Shown: positions 35,801 through 46,127 of the stretch, one piece after another
Position numbering within the stretch: the first letter of the stretch is position 1
Layout of the letters: each line of letters opens with the position of its first letter
Assembly (NCBI GenBank): GCA_914767715.1
Contig: OU612069.1
Span: 13,511,387-13,575,386 of the forward strand
Length of the DNA: 64,000 nt
Direction of reading: 5' to 3'
Source: Membranipora membranacea
Lineage: Eukaryota > Bryozoa > Gymnolaemata > Cheilostomatida > Membraniporidae
Notes under the pieces: generated by a model
The model's input: the letters and a program-made list of their open reading frames with translations, nothing else
The model's database searches: none
What the model was told of the DNA's origin: nothing
Translations under genes and position numbers: made by a program

Positions 35801-38800
35801 GGTCTCGCTTTGATTTTGCTCATGGGTGACCTGTTGTCAAGGAGGGTATGATAAACCATCCACCCTCCTGCTGTGATAATGCTACTAAATTGAGGCTTGA
35901 TATTTGAAATTTTCCTTTTTTTAATAAGTTGGGAAATAGAATTAAGCCTATGGGTAAACCTCATACTTGGTGAAAAGGATCATAAGTCAAACAAATAAAA
36001 AAACAGCTTTCCTGTTGGGCTTTCAACATAGGTTTTCACATGTAGCTTGGATTGAAGCCACTCTATCGCATCAATCAGCCGCAGGAAGTTAAACGACGAT
36101 CAAATCAATATGTAAGGCAGGCACACACAAAGGGCAACGTTTAGATCAAGCAAGGAGTTTAACTCCTTGGATCAAGCATGATTCAGTTTGCCTGCATTCG
36201 GAGTTGCCCTCCTCCCACGCAAGGCTCACCAGTATCATGACTCGAATGCAGGTAAATTGGATCCAAGCTTGATCTAGGCAAAGTTCATCATGATCATATT
36301 AAAACAAGGAGCTGCTCATTGATAAAAATAGTAGAAGAAGCAAATTTGATCTAGGCAACATTTATCTCATGATTAAATATAAATATTAGAAGCAATATAA
36401 AGCACCTACCAGCATGTGGACACTTCTGTCCGACACAGTAACATGCATTATTATCGTTATCGGGTGGGTAACCGAACAGTGTGGAAGGGGGTTTGTATCT
36501 ATACTGGGGTACGTCCTCTAAATAATGCATAGACTCATACACAACATCTATAGATCTACAATGTGAGTAACGCAGTAATAGACAACACTGACTATAATAT
36601 AAAGTAAGATGATATAAAGCCGTGCAAAGCAGTAATTATGTCTGTGGGCACGTTGGGAATTAGACAAGGTTTGTTCCAATTTTCCCGCATTTGGAGTTAT
36701 CCCTGTTCAACTAGCTAAGGGGAGCAACTCCGAGTGCAGGTTTATTAGATCAAACTTGATCCGGATCAGAACTAGTTGTTCAGAATTTTATAAACTAAAC
36801 CTGTCGCTTCTTTGATTGAATTGACTACGAATTTATCTCATGACAATGAATTTTAGCTATCATTTCATGCATTACACTGATATAGCCAGATCATGACCGG
36901 TTGATAATAGTTATGAATCCATTCCGTTCCAAGAGAACATTTCTACGAGCTTATCTCAATATTGATTTAACTTGTGATGAAGTAGACTGCAGATGACCAT
37001 AAAACCTGACATTTTCAATGGTTGTTTGCTGAAGAGCAGGCTTGATAACCAGTCAGTCTTTCAATTAGTGTGAACGGGGCTTTTTGAGCCAACGTATCGC
37101 TATCACTGTACTAAAAATACTGACTCTTTAGGTCTTCCAGTTAGGCAAAATCAGTATTTCCACTCGTCCTTAGAAGGTATGTAGCAAATTCAAACGGTGA
37201 GCAATTTAGGATCGAGAACTTTGGTAGGTATCCATCAGTCACTCTTCAATGAACGATCAAATAGTAATTTTGGCAGTTTTCAATTGAATGACCCCCATCC
37301 CTTCAAATTCCAACCCGACCGGATTCCTAAACCAAACTAAGAACATTCTCTCATGGTTGTGACAAATAGGGTTGTTGCCAATGAATAAACTGAATATAGA
37401 TTTACATGTGATGATGAGATAGTATACACTGATCACGTGATATACTATTGCATGTATATCTCTGATCGATAGAGAGTGAATTAATTCATTTAGTAAGAGT
37501 ACCATCACAAGGAGTTTGGTGTGACGACCCGTGTTCAATTTTATTAATCAGGGGTGGTTACATGTTAGGTACTGCTACTGAATTGACTCTAACGATCAGA
37601 GGTACACATGTTAATAGCGTAATCTCGCTGTCAGTATCGATAGTATAAGCGTAGCGTTACCTGCAGAGATCTGAGGAGAATATTGAGAGAGTGTCAGTCT
37701 TCTTTATAAATGGATGATACATGGTACCGTCTGCAAGCAAATATTAAACAATGGAAGCATCTAAAGCTGTTGCTACACACGCCGTATTTTCCATAGGTTT
37801 GGGGAACTTTTATTAGTACAGCCAGTGGAATAGGAGAGCTAGGTTAGACCGGCCAGATACCCAAGATGGGTTATATATATGCTTCAACCTGCAGCATCTT
37901 TTCACATACAGGCCACAGGGCAACGACTCTCACTGCAGGCGAGTTCACTGGCTCAATTTATTCAAAGGGTAAATTCACAAAATGTCAGACAAACTAGACA
38001 ATGGCTGAATGACTCGCGGTAGCAAACTTATAGCTTAATGTATAGAGGTAGAGAGTGCAGATTAGCTAACGCACCTGTGCCATTGATCATGTTGCAGTAT
38101 TTGGTTTTCCAGTATGGTATAGACCTGCAATCAAAAATAAAATGATTTTATCAACTGCTTCTCATTGAACTACAGTAAAAAAGGGGACAACTTCTAAATG
38201 TGGTCACAAACGCTGTTCTAAATAAATAAAAGGCATACCATTGTATGAACGTGTAACTTCGCAATTATTGCGCTACATTCAATGTGGGACTCAGGGTAGA
38301 TAATATGTGCTATTTGATGATTAATCTCTATGGTTCAGCGTCCCACCAGGGACCATGAATCATCTACGGTCTCTGATGCTATTATTCTAGTGAAAATATC
38401 ACCCCAGAGTTGTAAATATTAGCTAGAGTTGACTTTAGCCAGTTTGGCGAATGCTCAATGTTCGCTGCCACCATTTACACCATGGACATGATTAACACCA
38501 TCATGCTAGGGTGGATGTTACTTTGATGTAATGGGGTTATGTAACTGCGAGCTAGCTATGAAATTTACCATTTCCTGATGGCGTGAAATGGTGAACTGTG
38601 AATACTTTACACTCTTAGATTAAACGAAAATTAAAAGTGCTGTCAATCTTATATAATTTGTCTCGTCTTGTGAACAAGGGGTATATAGACAAAAAATTTC
38701 ATCACAGTCTTTTGCATAATCACAATACCAGTATTGTTAAGAGTGAGCATCAAGTGTGATAATTCCAATGGGTAAAATTTGTCCTGGTAAGTGTATTATC

Positions 38801-41800
38801 TATTCAGGTATAAATATATACATAAGTCAGCGTCCTCATTGTCAGTAAAACATCTTAAATTTACAGTTTTGTTTTTCGCTTACACTAGAGCAGTAAAATT
38901 TTTGCAGTTTGTCACACAGGTATGAAATAGTGAAAATATTGGCTCGCTGGCAATTGCTCACCTCTTCTTTTTATATAAACTGCCACATAAGCCAGCAAAC
39001 AAATTGGTGCTAGGGAACGTAAACCCACCCCAACTAGCTAAATTAAACTCTAGCTTATATTATTTATTCCTTCTACGGTCTGTACAATCGTGGTCTGTAT
39101 GATGATGACCTAACATAATCTTACTTGTTATGATTCCATTCCGTAATCTGCATGAACTGATCGAGTCCATCTTGTCCCGTCTTCACTGTGTACAAACCAT
39201 CATCTGTACCATTTTTCTGTGAGGAAACCATGGGAAAAAAGAGCTTGAATTTGTTAATTTAGTATGGTGATGGTGTTAGGACAAGGAGTCGGTTGGAACA
39301 ATAAGGTGAAAAGAAATACAAAAACATCACGGTGGAAAGATCTTGCAATTGTATATAATGGCTAAACTGAGACAAAATTTTCCAATTACAGTTGTACTGT
39401 AAGTGCTGCATACATTTTTTGAAATGAATATCTTCGACCACATAGCTTAGGGTTGGCCAATTTGGTGCTCATATAAAGTAAGGCACAGTGGAGGCTTAGG
39501 ACAACTTTGATTATATCATGGAATTATAGAAGTTTTGCCCAGAGGTTGTGACTAGTTGCACACCGCGAAACTTCTGACTTATATATAAATATATATATGG
39601 CAAGCAAGACCTAGATCATGTTTGATCCAGTTTGCTTGCATTCCAGTTGCCAAGTATGACCCAATTGCCTACATGTGGAGTTGCTGCCCATTGAGCCACA
39701 GGTCTACCACTAGAGTTTGTACGACCAGAAATGCGGGCATATCGGATTTATCTTGACCTAAATCGATGTGAGAAACTAACCTTGTAGAAGAAACCAAAGT
39801 TACCATCCAGAGGTAACCCAGGAGGTGCTTTTATTTTGAGTATTTTTAGTAGCGCTGCAATATCCGTCATCATTGTGTCTTTATATCCTGCAAATAAGTA
39901 TAATAAACTTACGTCATACATAGGGTTAGCAAACACTGATAGTTAGATCTTACATCTGTTTAGCCTGTCTTGACAAGCTTCATTGTCCCCCCCCCCCCCA
40001 ACAACAAACCTTGTCAAGACAGGCTAACATCTGTTATGATAGCGGGCTTCCTTCAAGATATTTATCTTAGACTTTGTTGCCGAAATAAAGTGTGAGACAA
40101 GGCCTGCCCACCCTCTCTCACAAGACAAGGCTTGTCAAGACAGGCTTTGAGAACTCATAAAAAGGCTCTGTGTCTGAGCTAGCATTCAACTTGACATTGT
40201 CATGCTTAGTCCATGTTGCAATATCATGCAGCATGGTACAATCTGATTGGTTGTTAGAGTTGGGCTGCGGAAGATTTCTTTGTTCTGCAATTTGCAGTTT
40301 CTTGAAGCTGTACCATTCAAAGTCCAGGGCTACCTAGATCAAGTTTGATCCATTTTTCCCTCCTTGAATTGCCCCCCTCTACTGACAGTGTAGTGTCAGT
40401 AGAGGGGGGCAATTCAAGGAGGGAAAAATGGATCAAACTTGATCTAGGGCTACTGCGAGAAATCATTTGAGTGGCTCCATGTCCGGGCAAGCATTCAACT
40501 TAACATTGCTATTCTAAGATAGTAACATCACAGAGTAAGGATATATCCTTACTCTGTGGTAACATCCAAAGTCCATCAGACATTTCAAAATCAGTGACCC
40601 TGATTGGAAGTAGCAAGTTTAATATATTGATGCAAACACAATTAGAGATACAACAAACAGTAGTGAGCATACCACTACACAACACACAACACACAACGCA
40701 CAACGCACAACACACAACGCACAACGCACAACACACATGTCTTCAGCTATATGTCATATGCCAAGCGCTGTTTCAAGGTCTCCTCTGGTAAAACATGATC
40801 GTGGCCATCATCCCCTCCCCCCCCCTGTGCTAGGCAGCAATTTGATCTCAAACAACTCAATTGTTTCATGTGGGGGGGTGAGACATCTGATATCATTAGA
40901 GGCTGCTTATAAAGCTTGGAGTTGGCACATTTATGTGTCGATATAATCAAGATTGAACTCTCTGGATCCAATTTGTTGCACACAGAGAGACTTTGAGTGT
41001 ATGAATGATCAGATTGCCTGCATTAGGAATTGCTTCCCGAGAATTGATGACGGCTCGCCAGTAGAATGGGAGTGCCCCTCACACTGATCATGTGAAATAC
41101 TATCACATGTGTATTATGTCTGATCGATAGAGAATGAAATAATTCACTGATCATGAGTACCATCACAAGGAGTTTGGTATGACGGCCCATGTTCAATTTT
41201 ATTGAATAGGGGAGGTTACATGTTAGGTACTGATACTAAATTGACTCCAACGATCAGAGATACACATGCTAATGGTGTATTCTTGATGTCAGTGTGAGTG
41301 GCCCTTGAGCTAATATGTACCACACTGACATCGAGAATACACTATTATAATGTGTATCTCTGATCATTTGAGTCAATTTAGCCTAACTAGTAAAACTAAA
41401 CTCGGGTAGTCACACCAAATTCCTCGTGATGGTACTCATGCTCAGTGACTTAGTTCACTCTCTATCGATCACGAGATATACATGCAATAGTATATTATGT
41501 CATCAGTGTGGCTTATATGTACGTACCCCAGAGTAGATCGTGTACAGTAAGACGTTTGAATGTCGGCTCGTTCTTCAGTAATCCAGTCTTAAGAGCCATC
41601 TGTATAATCTCTTCTCCGACAGATACTGAGTCTATCAACGTCACTACAGCCTGCAAATAATCAGAAAGTGCCATGAACTCGACAATAACGAAAATATGAT
41701 ACAAGGAAAGCTGAGAGCAGGTATACCACCAATCTACACTCTGGCGTAGAGTTTTGTCAGAGTTTAAAAAGATTTATATTTGAGTTACTAGAAAGCAAGC

Positions 41801-44800
41801 CGGCCTGGCTCGCATGGGAATTTAACTAACAGGAGAGCTGAAGCCCGGGAACCCCGACTGGGCGACTTTGTGGATGGAAGGGATTTGATAAATTTGTCAA
41901 TGGTAGACAAGATATCTTCAGAATTGGCGTTAAACCTAGGCATTGACTTTAAACCTTGCATTACTATTACAGCTAGTCTGGAATATAATGGACATTTATA
42001 ATGAAAGCCAAGATTACCTATATCCGGTGTTTTGAACAATGCATTCTACAGTCATGATTATGCTAAATGTCCTTTGATGGGTTGCACAAAGTCTATGGCA
42101 TGATCGGTGATGGCATTTTCAGTTTAAACCAGAAGAATACCACCAATAAGGAAAATGCTATAGCTAATTTACTGGTACCTGGTTTAAGCGCATAAACTAT
42201 GTCGGGATAGCTGGTAGTAGCATTTCATTTTCAAACAATTTCGCCACCAACACTTTCCCACCTTGTCGGGGAAATTGGTTGATAATGAAATGCTACTACC
42301 AGCTATCCCGACATAGTTTATGCGCTTAAACTAACTGGTACCTAGAGAATGATGATGATTGATCGATACCATTGACATGATTAAATTTTTTGCGAAATTC
42401 TTTCCTATTTCTATGTTTGGGGTTTTGAAAAGTGTATCAATTGTGGAGTATACTGAAGGGCAGTGTGAGAAAGTACAACCACTGATATATATATTATATG
42501 GATGATGGGAACATATCTGAACCTGAACAAGTTTATGGCTATTTTATGTATGGTTGCTGGACCGCATTTATCATCTTTGATTGGTCCACAAGTTCACAAT
42601 CTAATATAGCCGACCGACCGTTGTCAACTTTTGTCAAGCAGCTTGCCTGAGTTTTTGAAGGTTGTCCCTAAGACATCAATCAATATGTCAAGTAAAAGCT
42701 GTCAGATTCTTAGCCTTATCCAGATCCTGATACAAAGTTTTATACTGATTGCATATCTCTTCAAATAGCCAGCTATGTATTTTACCACTGATCCATAAAT
42801 TCATATCAATGAGTACACCTATCAAGTTACCAACATATCAGGAGATGGGGATGGGAGCTTGTGATGCTCGCAGACTTACTATAAGAGGAACATTGATAGT
42901 AGTGAATGTATCGTTCTCTGTAAGCTTTCCGGACAGGGTACTGTTGAATATCCAGCTTCTCGGACTCCTGAATGTGACTTTAGAATTCTCCGTGTCCCAC
43001 TCCAGGTTCTGTTTTATTTTTACCTCTCTAGTAAGAAGAGAAAACAGGGGATACAGCCTTTAAACTCTCAAATAAAGGGGGAACATCTCCTCCAGCCATT
43101 ATTAATTTATTATACCTAAATAGTGAGAGCTTGCAACAAAACATCCCTTTTCTGTTTGATATTGTTTTGCCATAAACTCCCCTTTGCAGCCACTTGAGCA
43201 TTTGCTTTTATAATATGCCTACATTTCCTTGTCCTACCATTTGACCTCCGACCATATATTGTGGCCCCTTGCAACATTTAAAATGTACTTATTGTAAGTG
43301 CACTGTGCTCATCTTCTTTGGTTGGAACTTCGTCGTTGAGTTGGAACGAGTGCATTTTCTAAGGCCCTCATAGATAAGAAAACCAACCAATTTATTAACT
43401 TTGATCTAACTGTATGGTAACATTCATCTAATCATGTAACCATTTTGATATAGTATCTTTGATCTATCTAATGAACTCCCTCATTGATCTAACTGTGTGC
43501 TGATATTTATCTCACAGAGACATTTAACTTATCATGTAACCATCTTGATATCTTATCAGAGACAAGTCCTGTTACATCAGGACTATAAGGGATGACTGTT
43601 GTTGTTTTGGTCGGCAGACATTTAATTCTATCATTTGGTTTGCCAATGTCTGACCGAAACTAAGACTTTGAACTCATCAAGTATTGATGACAATATAACT
43701 CTTTGTTGCAAATTGACCTGAGGCATATATATTGACATTTGGGCTCCAAGGCACCACGTCCGAAACAGTAACTTATGTCCATATGTATATATATATATAG
43801 TATACATACATACATACACTCATACATTATACTTACATACATACATACACTTATCGCATATAACATAAGGCCATCTTTATTTATGGTTCAAGGCTGTTGA
43901 CCGAGAGCATATCGAAATGGTCAATTTTTCACTCTTGAAAAGTCGGATTTAGTTCCACTACCTACAGTTGTTAGTTTACTGATGTACACCAAATGTAACG
44001 CCAACTGATATAGCAGATACATTGTCAATGTTATCCTACATCAAATTTAGTTCATGTAAAGTAAAAAAGAGAAGATTGAGCTGGCCCTAAATCCTTACAC
44101 TGAGAAGGTGATACATCCTAGAATCTAGCATGTAAGAGGTCATGAAAGACCTCCTGAGCTGTGTGTTCAGCAAGCTGCCAAAAATGAAGCTGGCACTAAT
44201 CAGCCATTGGCAGTGACACTCTTATCTTAGCCATTGGGCTGAGAATGGAGCCAAAACTGCTTCTCTTATGCTTTCATCAAAGTGACAGTCCTACTAGGCC
44301 ATGTTTGGTATAGTTTTAAAGATCTCAGGCTGAAAAGTCATTAGGGCATATGAAATAAAACAGCCTGATTGCAGTAAAACTGCTGCAAAGTCTGAAAATT
44401 GGGATCATAGTGGATCATAGTGAATTATTGCCTCCCCCTGACCACTATCATGGTCAACTATGATCCTTGCTAAAATAATTGAAAAAAAACTAATTGCTTT
44501 TTCCCACAATTTTCATTTTTGTTAATTTCTATTTCCCCTATGAACTCACAATATTTGATTTACTGGGGTTATAAATCCACTTTTCTAATAGGACTGTCAC
44601 TTTAAGACATATTCATTGACCAATCTAGAGATTCGTGAAAAAGTGACTCAGTGTCTCATGATAACCTAATGTCCTTTATAATCCTATGTTAGAACAAAAA
44701 TATCTATTATGTTTTTATGCTCAAAAATATTTCAAACAAAAGCCGTCATCAAGCTTGACCCAATAAGTCTGAATTTGAGTCGCTCTGGCCCTACTGAGTG

Positions 44801-46111
44801 ACCCAGCGGGTCTTTCAATTAGAATGAGCATACTTATTTGAAGCAAATAACTGCGCTGAAAATTATCGCTCATCTGGTCTTTCAATTAGACAAAATCGCT
44901 CACTCAGATAGTATATAGCTTTATCAATGAGTGCAAGCGATCTGTGAGCGAGCAATCAGTGTGTGATTTTGGTTGCTTTAAATTGGAACACCCCCCCCCC
45001 CCCCCTCCCCAGAATGATATACTCCAGTGACGAGGGGGTAACTACATATGCAGAGGTTCATGTGAAACTTGCTGATACAATGAAGCTTACATTATGGTGA
45101 CTTACTGGTATATATAAGGCCCTTTCTGTACGACGCTGGGTTTTGCACCCTTAGCGACCTCCTCAGGGTTTTGCAGGTCCCAGAAGTAAAACTTCATGTA
45201 CATATCGACGCTGTCTCCCGGGTCCTTCCATGTGGATAGTGTCGTCGAGTGATTGGTCAACGGGATCAGCTGCAATCATAGAGTGAGTACAGGATGATGG
45301 TCTGATGGATTGCATAATTATAAGCATTTAGATTGTGTAGAAAAAACTGAATCGGTCACCCTATCCACATATTAGAGAATTTCAAACAAACAATTGGGCA
45401 GCAAGATTGGAAGAGTTAAAACAACAATAGCATGTGATTATACTTCACACTAATCACACTTCTAGTCTAGCATAAAGTGCACTACAACTCATCACTTTGT
45501 ACAAGTACCCCCTTCCCCAAATATTTTAACATAACATTCTGTTAAGAACCATGTAATGTAACTATGTTAGCTTCAGCAACCCTAACTTATAAGCTCACAG
45601 TAGACTTAAAGCAAGGAGTCAATTCTCTTCCTATTACTCCTTTCTTTAAGCCAGGGATAAGTGGTTGAGGCCTGGAATACTGAACTACCCTAAGCCACAA
45701 GTGACTAGTTATCAGTCACACCACTTTTGACTAATCTCACAGTTAAGTTGATACTAGTGCTAGTCGTAAGTAGGCTACAAGTAGTGAGTGGTAGCTCAAG
45801 GCCAGTGACAGCCCATCTCTCAAGTGATCCTAAGGAAAAGTTATATGATTTATGCAATGGGGATGCCCAATATACCTGATCAGATGAGTTAACTTCAAAA
45901 TATTGAGCTGCAGAACTGGATTCTAACTAGTAGTAGTATCTACAATCATTCAATTTGTCATGACCTGGGATGGGTTGAACTTGGTACTTACAGTTTTGAA
46001 CTCAGATTCCAGAATGTCCACAAAAACAGGATTGAGGATGATTCCAATGACAAGAATCAGTGTGCCTACTATGAGCAGTATAGTCACAGGCACCACTGAG
46101 ATAAAGGCCAT
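29686..46111 (-). CDS. Class B scavenger receptor (CD36/SCARB/LIMP-2 family), complete 13-exon gene
   Basis: Seen: thirteen exons on the minus strand, each bounded by AG/GT, join with consistent phase into about 504 residues, the usual family length. Order: N-terminal membrane anchor (about residues 4-27), large extracellular/luminal domain, C-terminal anchor (about 453-475), short basic tail. Family motifs include MYMKFYFW, KGPYIYQ, NGTDDGLYTV, CNMINGT, the block around DGTMYHPF, and LNISACQSGAPVF. Six cysteines lie at about 262, 291, 330, 332, 337 and 348. This matches the spacing of the three disulfides in human CD36 except that one loop is 4 residues shorter. At least seven N-glycosylation sequons are visible. 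Known of the family: these proteins bind and transfer lipids or lipoproteins through an ectodomain tunnel, or sort lysosomal enzymes (LIMP-2). The tail shows no acidic di-leucine lysosomal signal, so surface or lysosomal location is open. Orthology within the family cannot be decided here. Confidence 0.95.
29945..30185 (+). mobile_element. tRNA-derived SINE-like copy (family 1)
   Basis: A tRNA-like head with box-B-like ggttgcggattcgaatctc (about 29997-30016), then a body shared in inverse orientation with 28508-28680 (caggtgtgctccgacctg, gcggcctagcccctaag) and an end gataagacacctgatta. It lies just downstream of the scavenger receptor's last coding intron, within intron 12. Confidence 0.65.
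31280..31372 (-). mobile_element. tRNA-like SINE fragment
   Basis: On the minus strand, gatgaattgatagcgcgctt (box-A-like) and ggccctggttaaatcccgcc (box-B-like) are spaced as in a tRNA, but the acceptor stem does not close. In an intron of the scavenger receptor gene. Confidence 0.5.
31868..31958 (-). CDS. Scavenger receptor exon 12
   Basis: 30 codons, ELNQIPDMLFPLLWLEESAQ then INDKGMKTFK, matching the P..WL.E...I......F block just before the second anchor. Acceptor tttcag after a pyrimidine tract, donor GTCAGT. Confidence 0.92.
32208..32366. repeat. Minisatellite, 18-bp unit
   Basis: About eight degenerate copies of cagggcacctgtcttata. The period is a multiple of three, which leaves long open frames on the minus strand (repeats such as RVPCIRQVPC in one, ALYKTGALFKTG in another). 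These are by-products, not genes. Inside a scavenger receptor intron. Confidence 0.9.
32981..33122. repeat. Long hairpin, about 55-bp arms
   Basis: The left arm (gcgacctgttccactgta, ataaaattgataatt ... aaaatcccatac) is complementary to the right arm (gtatgggatttta ... acagtggaacaggtcggc) with about 20 nt between and a few mismatches. A MITE-like foldback element in an intron. Confidence 0.85.
33205..33290 (+). mobile_element. tRNA-like fragment
   Basis: Plus-strand gtgagctcagttggtagt and gcgccggatgacacggg look like a tRNA 5' half with box A (tRNA with GCGCC.. D-arm). The box B half is degraded. Not a functional tRNA. Confidence 0.35.
33784..33857 (-). CDS. Scavenger receptor exon 11 (small)
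   Basis: A 74-nt exon encoding TTGIVMKGAKRLQMNL, equivalent to the family motif P.TG....A.KR.Q.N. It is bracketed by acceptor tttcag and donor GTAAGT and joins exon 12 by completing a glutamine. Confidence 0.93.
34383..34470 (-). mobile_element. tRNA-like SINE head (TGC anticodon position)
   Basis: On the minus strand, ggtgtattggtctaagtgtc (D-arm/box A), an anticodon-type arm around tctgccttgcaatcaga, and a perfect T-arm ctgggttcggatcccag. The 5' ggcggtg and 3' gctcggac do not pair as an acceptor stem, so this is tRNA-derived rather than a tRNA gene. Confidence 0.6.
35503..35648 (-). CDS. Scavenger receptor exon 10
   Basis: 48 codons after a split glycine. It contains VLNISACQSGAPVFVSQPHF with the sixth cysteine, then DTVIGMSPNESIHNTFIDVE. 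This is the most conserved stretch of the family (G..N.S.C..G.P...S.PHF ... G..P....H...DVEP). Acceptor ttgtag, donor GTAAGT. Confidence 0.95.
36125..36295. mobile_element. MITE-like element, ctagatcaagtttgatcc family
   Basis: Ends in versions of gatcaagc/tttgatc (tagatcaagcaaggag ... aagcttgatctag) with interior gcctgcattcggagttgc. Related copies lie at 36645-36775, 39605-39700, 40334-40447 (ends only) and about 41000-41060. Confidence 0.6.
36410..36555 (-). CDS. Scavenger receptor exon 9 (cysteine cluster)
   Basis: 48 complete codons plus split codons at both ends. After VPQYRYKPP it carries the ACYCVGQKC cluster (cysteines three to five). The loop between the last two is 5 residues, against 9 in human CD36. 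Acceptor tgtag, donor GTAGGT. Confidence 0.93.
36645..36775. mobile_element. MITE-like element, ctagatcaagtttgatcc family
   Basis: Interior cgcatttggagttatccc and gcaactccgagtgcagg are inverted versions of one another, and it ends in gatcaaacttgatccgg. A second, more diverged copy of the 36125 element. Confidence 0.5.
37425..37645. mobile_element. MITE-like element, copy 1 (half palindrome)
   Basis: cactgatcacgtgatata, ctattgcatgtatatctc, tgatcgatagagagtgaa, accatcacaaggagtttgg, acatgttaggtactg and cgatcagaggtacaca match the left half of 41082-41514 closely. Lies 16 bp beyond exon 8 of the scavenger receptor gene. Confidence 0.8.
37661..37730 (-). CDS. Scavenger receptor exon 8 (small)
   Basis: A 70-nt exon encoding the continuation DGTMYHPFIKK...IFSSDLCR, equivalent to the DG..F.PF......FV.D.CRS block, with the second conserved cysteine. 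Acceptor ttgcag, donor GTAACG. A MITE-like element lies just beyond its donor, in the following intron. Confidence 0.92.
38075..38124 (-). CDS. Scavenger receptor exon 7 (small)
   Basis: A 50-nt exon, too short for ordinary ORF scanning. It encodes SIPYWKTKYCNMINGT, the equivalent of the CD36 W...YCNMINGTD block with the first of the six conserved cysteines. It splices in phase on both sides (acceptor ttgcag, donor GTGCGT). Confidence 0.92.
39125..39216 (-). CDS. Scavenger receptor exon 6
   Basis: 30 codons plus two bases. KNGTDDGLYTVKTGQDG matches the N-glycosylated NGTDDG.Y.V.TG signature of the family, followed by ITEWNHN. Acceptor cacag, donor GTAAGA. Confidence 0.94.
39605..39700. mobile_element. 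MITE-like element, ctagatcaagtttgatcc family
   Basis: cctagatcatgtttgatc, cagtttgcttgcattcc, agttgcc and tgtggagttgct match the head and interior of the 36125 element. The right end is not found. Confidence 0.45.
39781..39887 (-). CDS. Scavenger receptor exon 5
   Basis: Two bases complete the glycine of LLWG, then 35 codons starting YKD and ending GNFGFFYK. This corresponds to the GYKDP...FGLFY region of the family. Acceptor ttgcag; donor GTTAGT. Confidence 0.92.
39961..40026. repeat. Hairpin of agcctgtcttgacaagc arms around a poly-C tract
   Basis: tagcctgtcttgacaagc and cttgtcaagacaggcta are complementary and separated by a run of 13 or more C. A third arm copy sits at 40127-40146, and partial copies at 47705-47725 and 23755-23775. 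Confidence 0.85.
40334..40447. repeat. Perfect 54-bp inverted repeat with 6-nt loop
   Basis: The left arm runs ctagatcaagtttgatcc, atttttccctccttgaat, tgcccccctctactgaca. After gtgtag the exact complement follows. The outer ends are those of the MITE family above. No mismatch is visible, so it is young or actively maintained. Confidence 0.95.
40511..40560. repeat. Solo palindrome of two terminal repeats (cacagagtaaggatata)
   Basis: catcacagagtaaggatat directly abuts its complement atccttactctgtggt. This is the terminal repeat of the element at 58160-58490 without its interior. Confidence 0.8.
40676..40737. repeat. Microsatellite acacaacgc-type
   Basis: Runs of acacaac / gcacaac in alternation, about eight units of 7-9 bp. 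Confidence 0.95.
41082..41514. mobile_element. MITE-like element, copy 2 (full palindrome, about 430 bp)
   Basis: The two halves are inverted complements: cacactgatcatgtgaaat ... at the left and atgtcatcagtgtgg at the right, with accatcacaaggagtttgg against ccaaattcctcgtgatggt, and cgatcagagatacacat against atgtgtatctctgatc. The centre is gtgagtggcccttgagc. It ends 13 bp from exon 4. Confidence 0.85.
41527..41650 (-). CDS. Scavenger receptor exon 4
   Basis: 41 codons plus one base. It carries the LTVHDLLWG motif, equivalent to the RTVHELLWGY block conserved across CD36 and LIMP-2, preceded by a long amphipathic helix-like stretch (EEIIQMALKTGLLKNEPTFK). Acceptor ttgcag, donor GTACGT. Confidence 0.93.
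42174..42343. mobile_element. MITE-like foldback, about 60-bp arms
   Basis: tttaagcgcataaactat, gtcgggatagctggtagt and agcatttcat on the left are exactly complementary to atgaaatgctactaccag, ctatcccgacatagttta and tgcgcttaaa on the right, around a 50-nt centre containing accttgtcggggaaa. Intronic. Confidence 0.9.
42880..43027 (-). CDS. Scavenger receptor exon 3
   Basis: 148 nt; one base completes the preceding codon, then 49 codons. It encodes the region equivalent to RERW...F in CD36, including SWIFNSTLSGKLTENDT and FTTINVPLI. There are two sequons (NST, NDT). The acceptor is ttactag and the donor GTAAGT. Reading on past the donor quickly loses family similarity. Confidence 0.93.
43785..43855. 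repeat. Microsatellite (tatata, then tacatacatac)
   Basis: Short tatata run followed by about ten taca units in two blocks. Confidence 0.9.
45106..45269 (-). CDS. Scavenger receptor exon 2
   Basis: 54 codons plus two bases. It contains the most diagnostic family block near the N-terminus: WKDPGDSVDMYMKFYFWDLQ, then NPEEVAKGAKP and KGPYIY. Acceptor ttgcag and donor GTAAGT are both clear. It joins exon 3 by completing a glutamine codon. NHS is a glycosylation sequon. Confidence 0.95.
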
Positions 46112-46127
46112 TGTTGCTTTGTACCAC
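45992..46127 (-). CDS. Scavenger receptor exon 1 (start and N-terminal anchor)
   Basis: The likely start is ATG at 46111-46109 in a strong context (acaATGG), giving MAFISVVPVTILLIVG and a single hydrophobic segment. A pyrimidine-rich AG at 46128 just upstream suggests this may be an internal exon, preceded by a non-coding or short coding 5' exon, with RWYKAT also translated. The donor follows the codons for EFKT (GTAAGT at 45991). The 40 codons from the ATG end in phase 0. Confidence 0.85.

Noticed and set aside
39961-40146. CRISPR-like repeats (agcctgtcttgacaagc three times)
   Set aside because: Copies are inverted, spacing is irregular, only three units, eukaryotic context; a foldback repeat explains them.
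40509-40736. Minus-strand frame with CVVCCALCV repeats
   Set aside because: Translation of the acacaacgc microsatellite.
42749-43063. Plus-strand 104-codon frame
   Set aside because: Antisense to scavenger receptor exon 3, which has strong family similarity on the minus strand.
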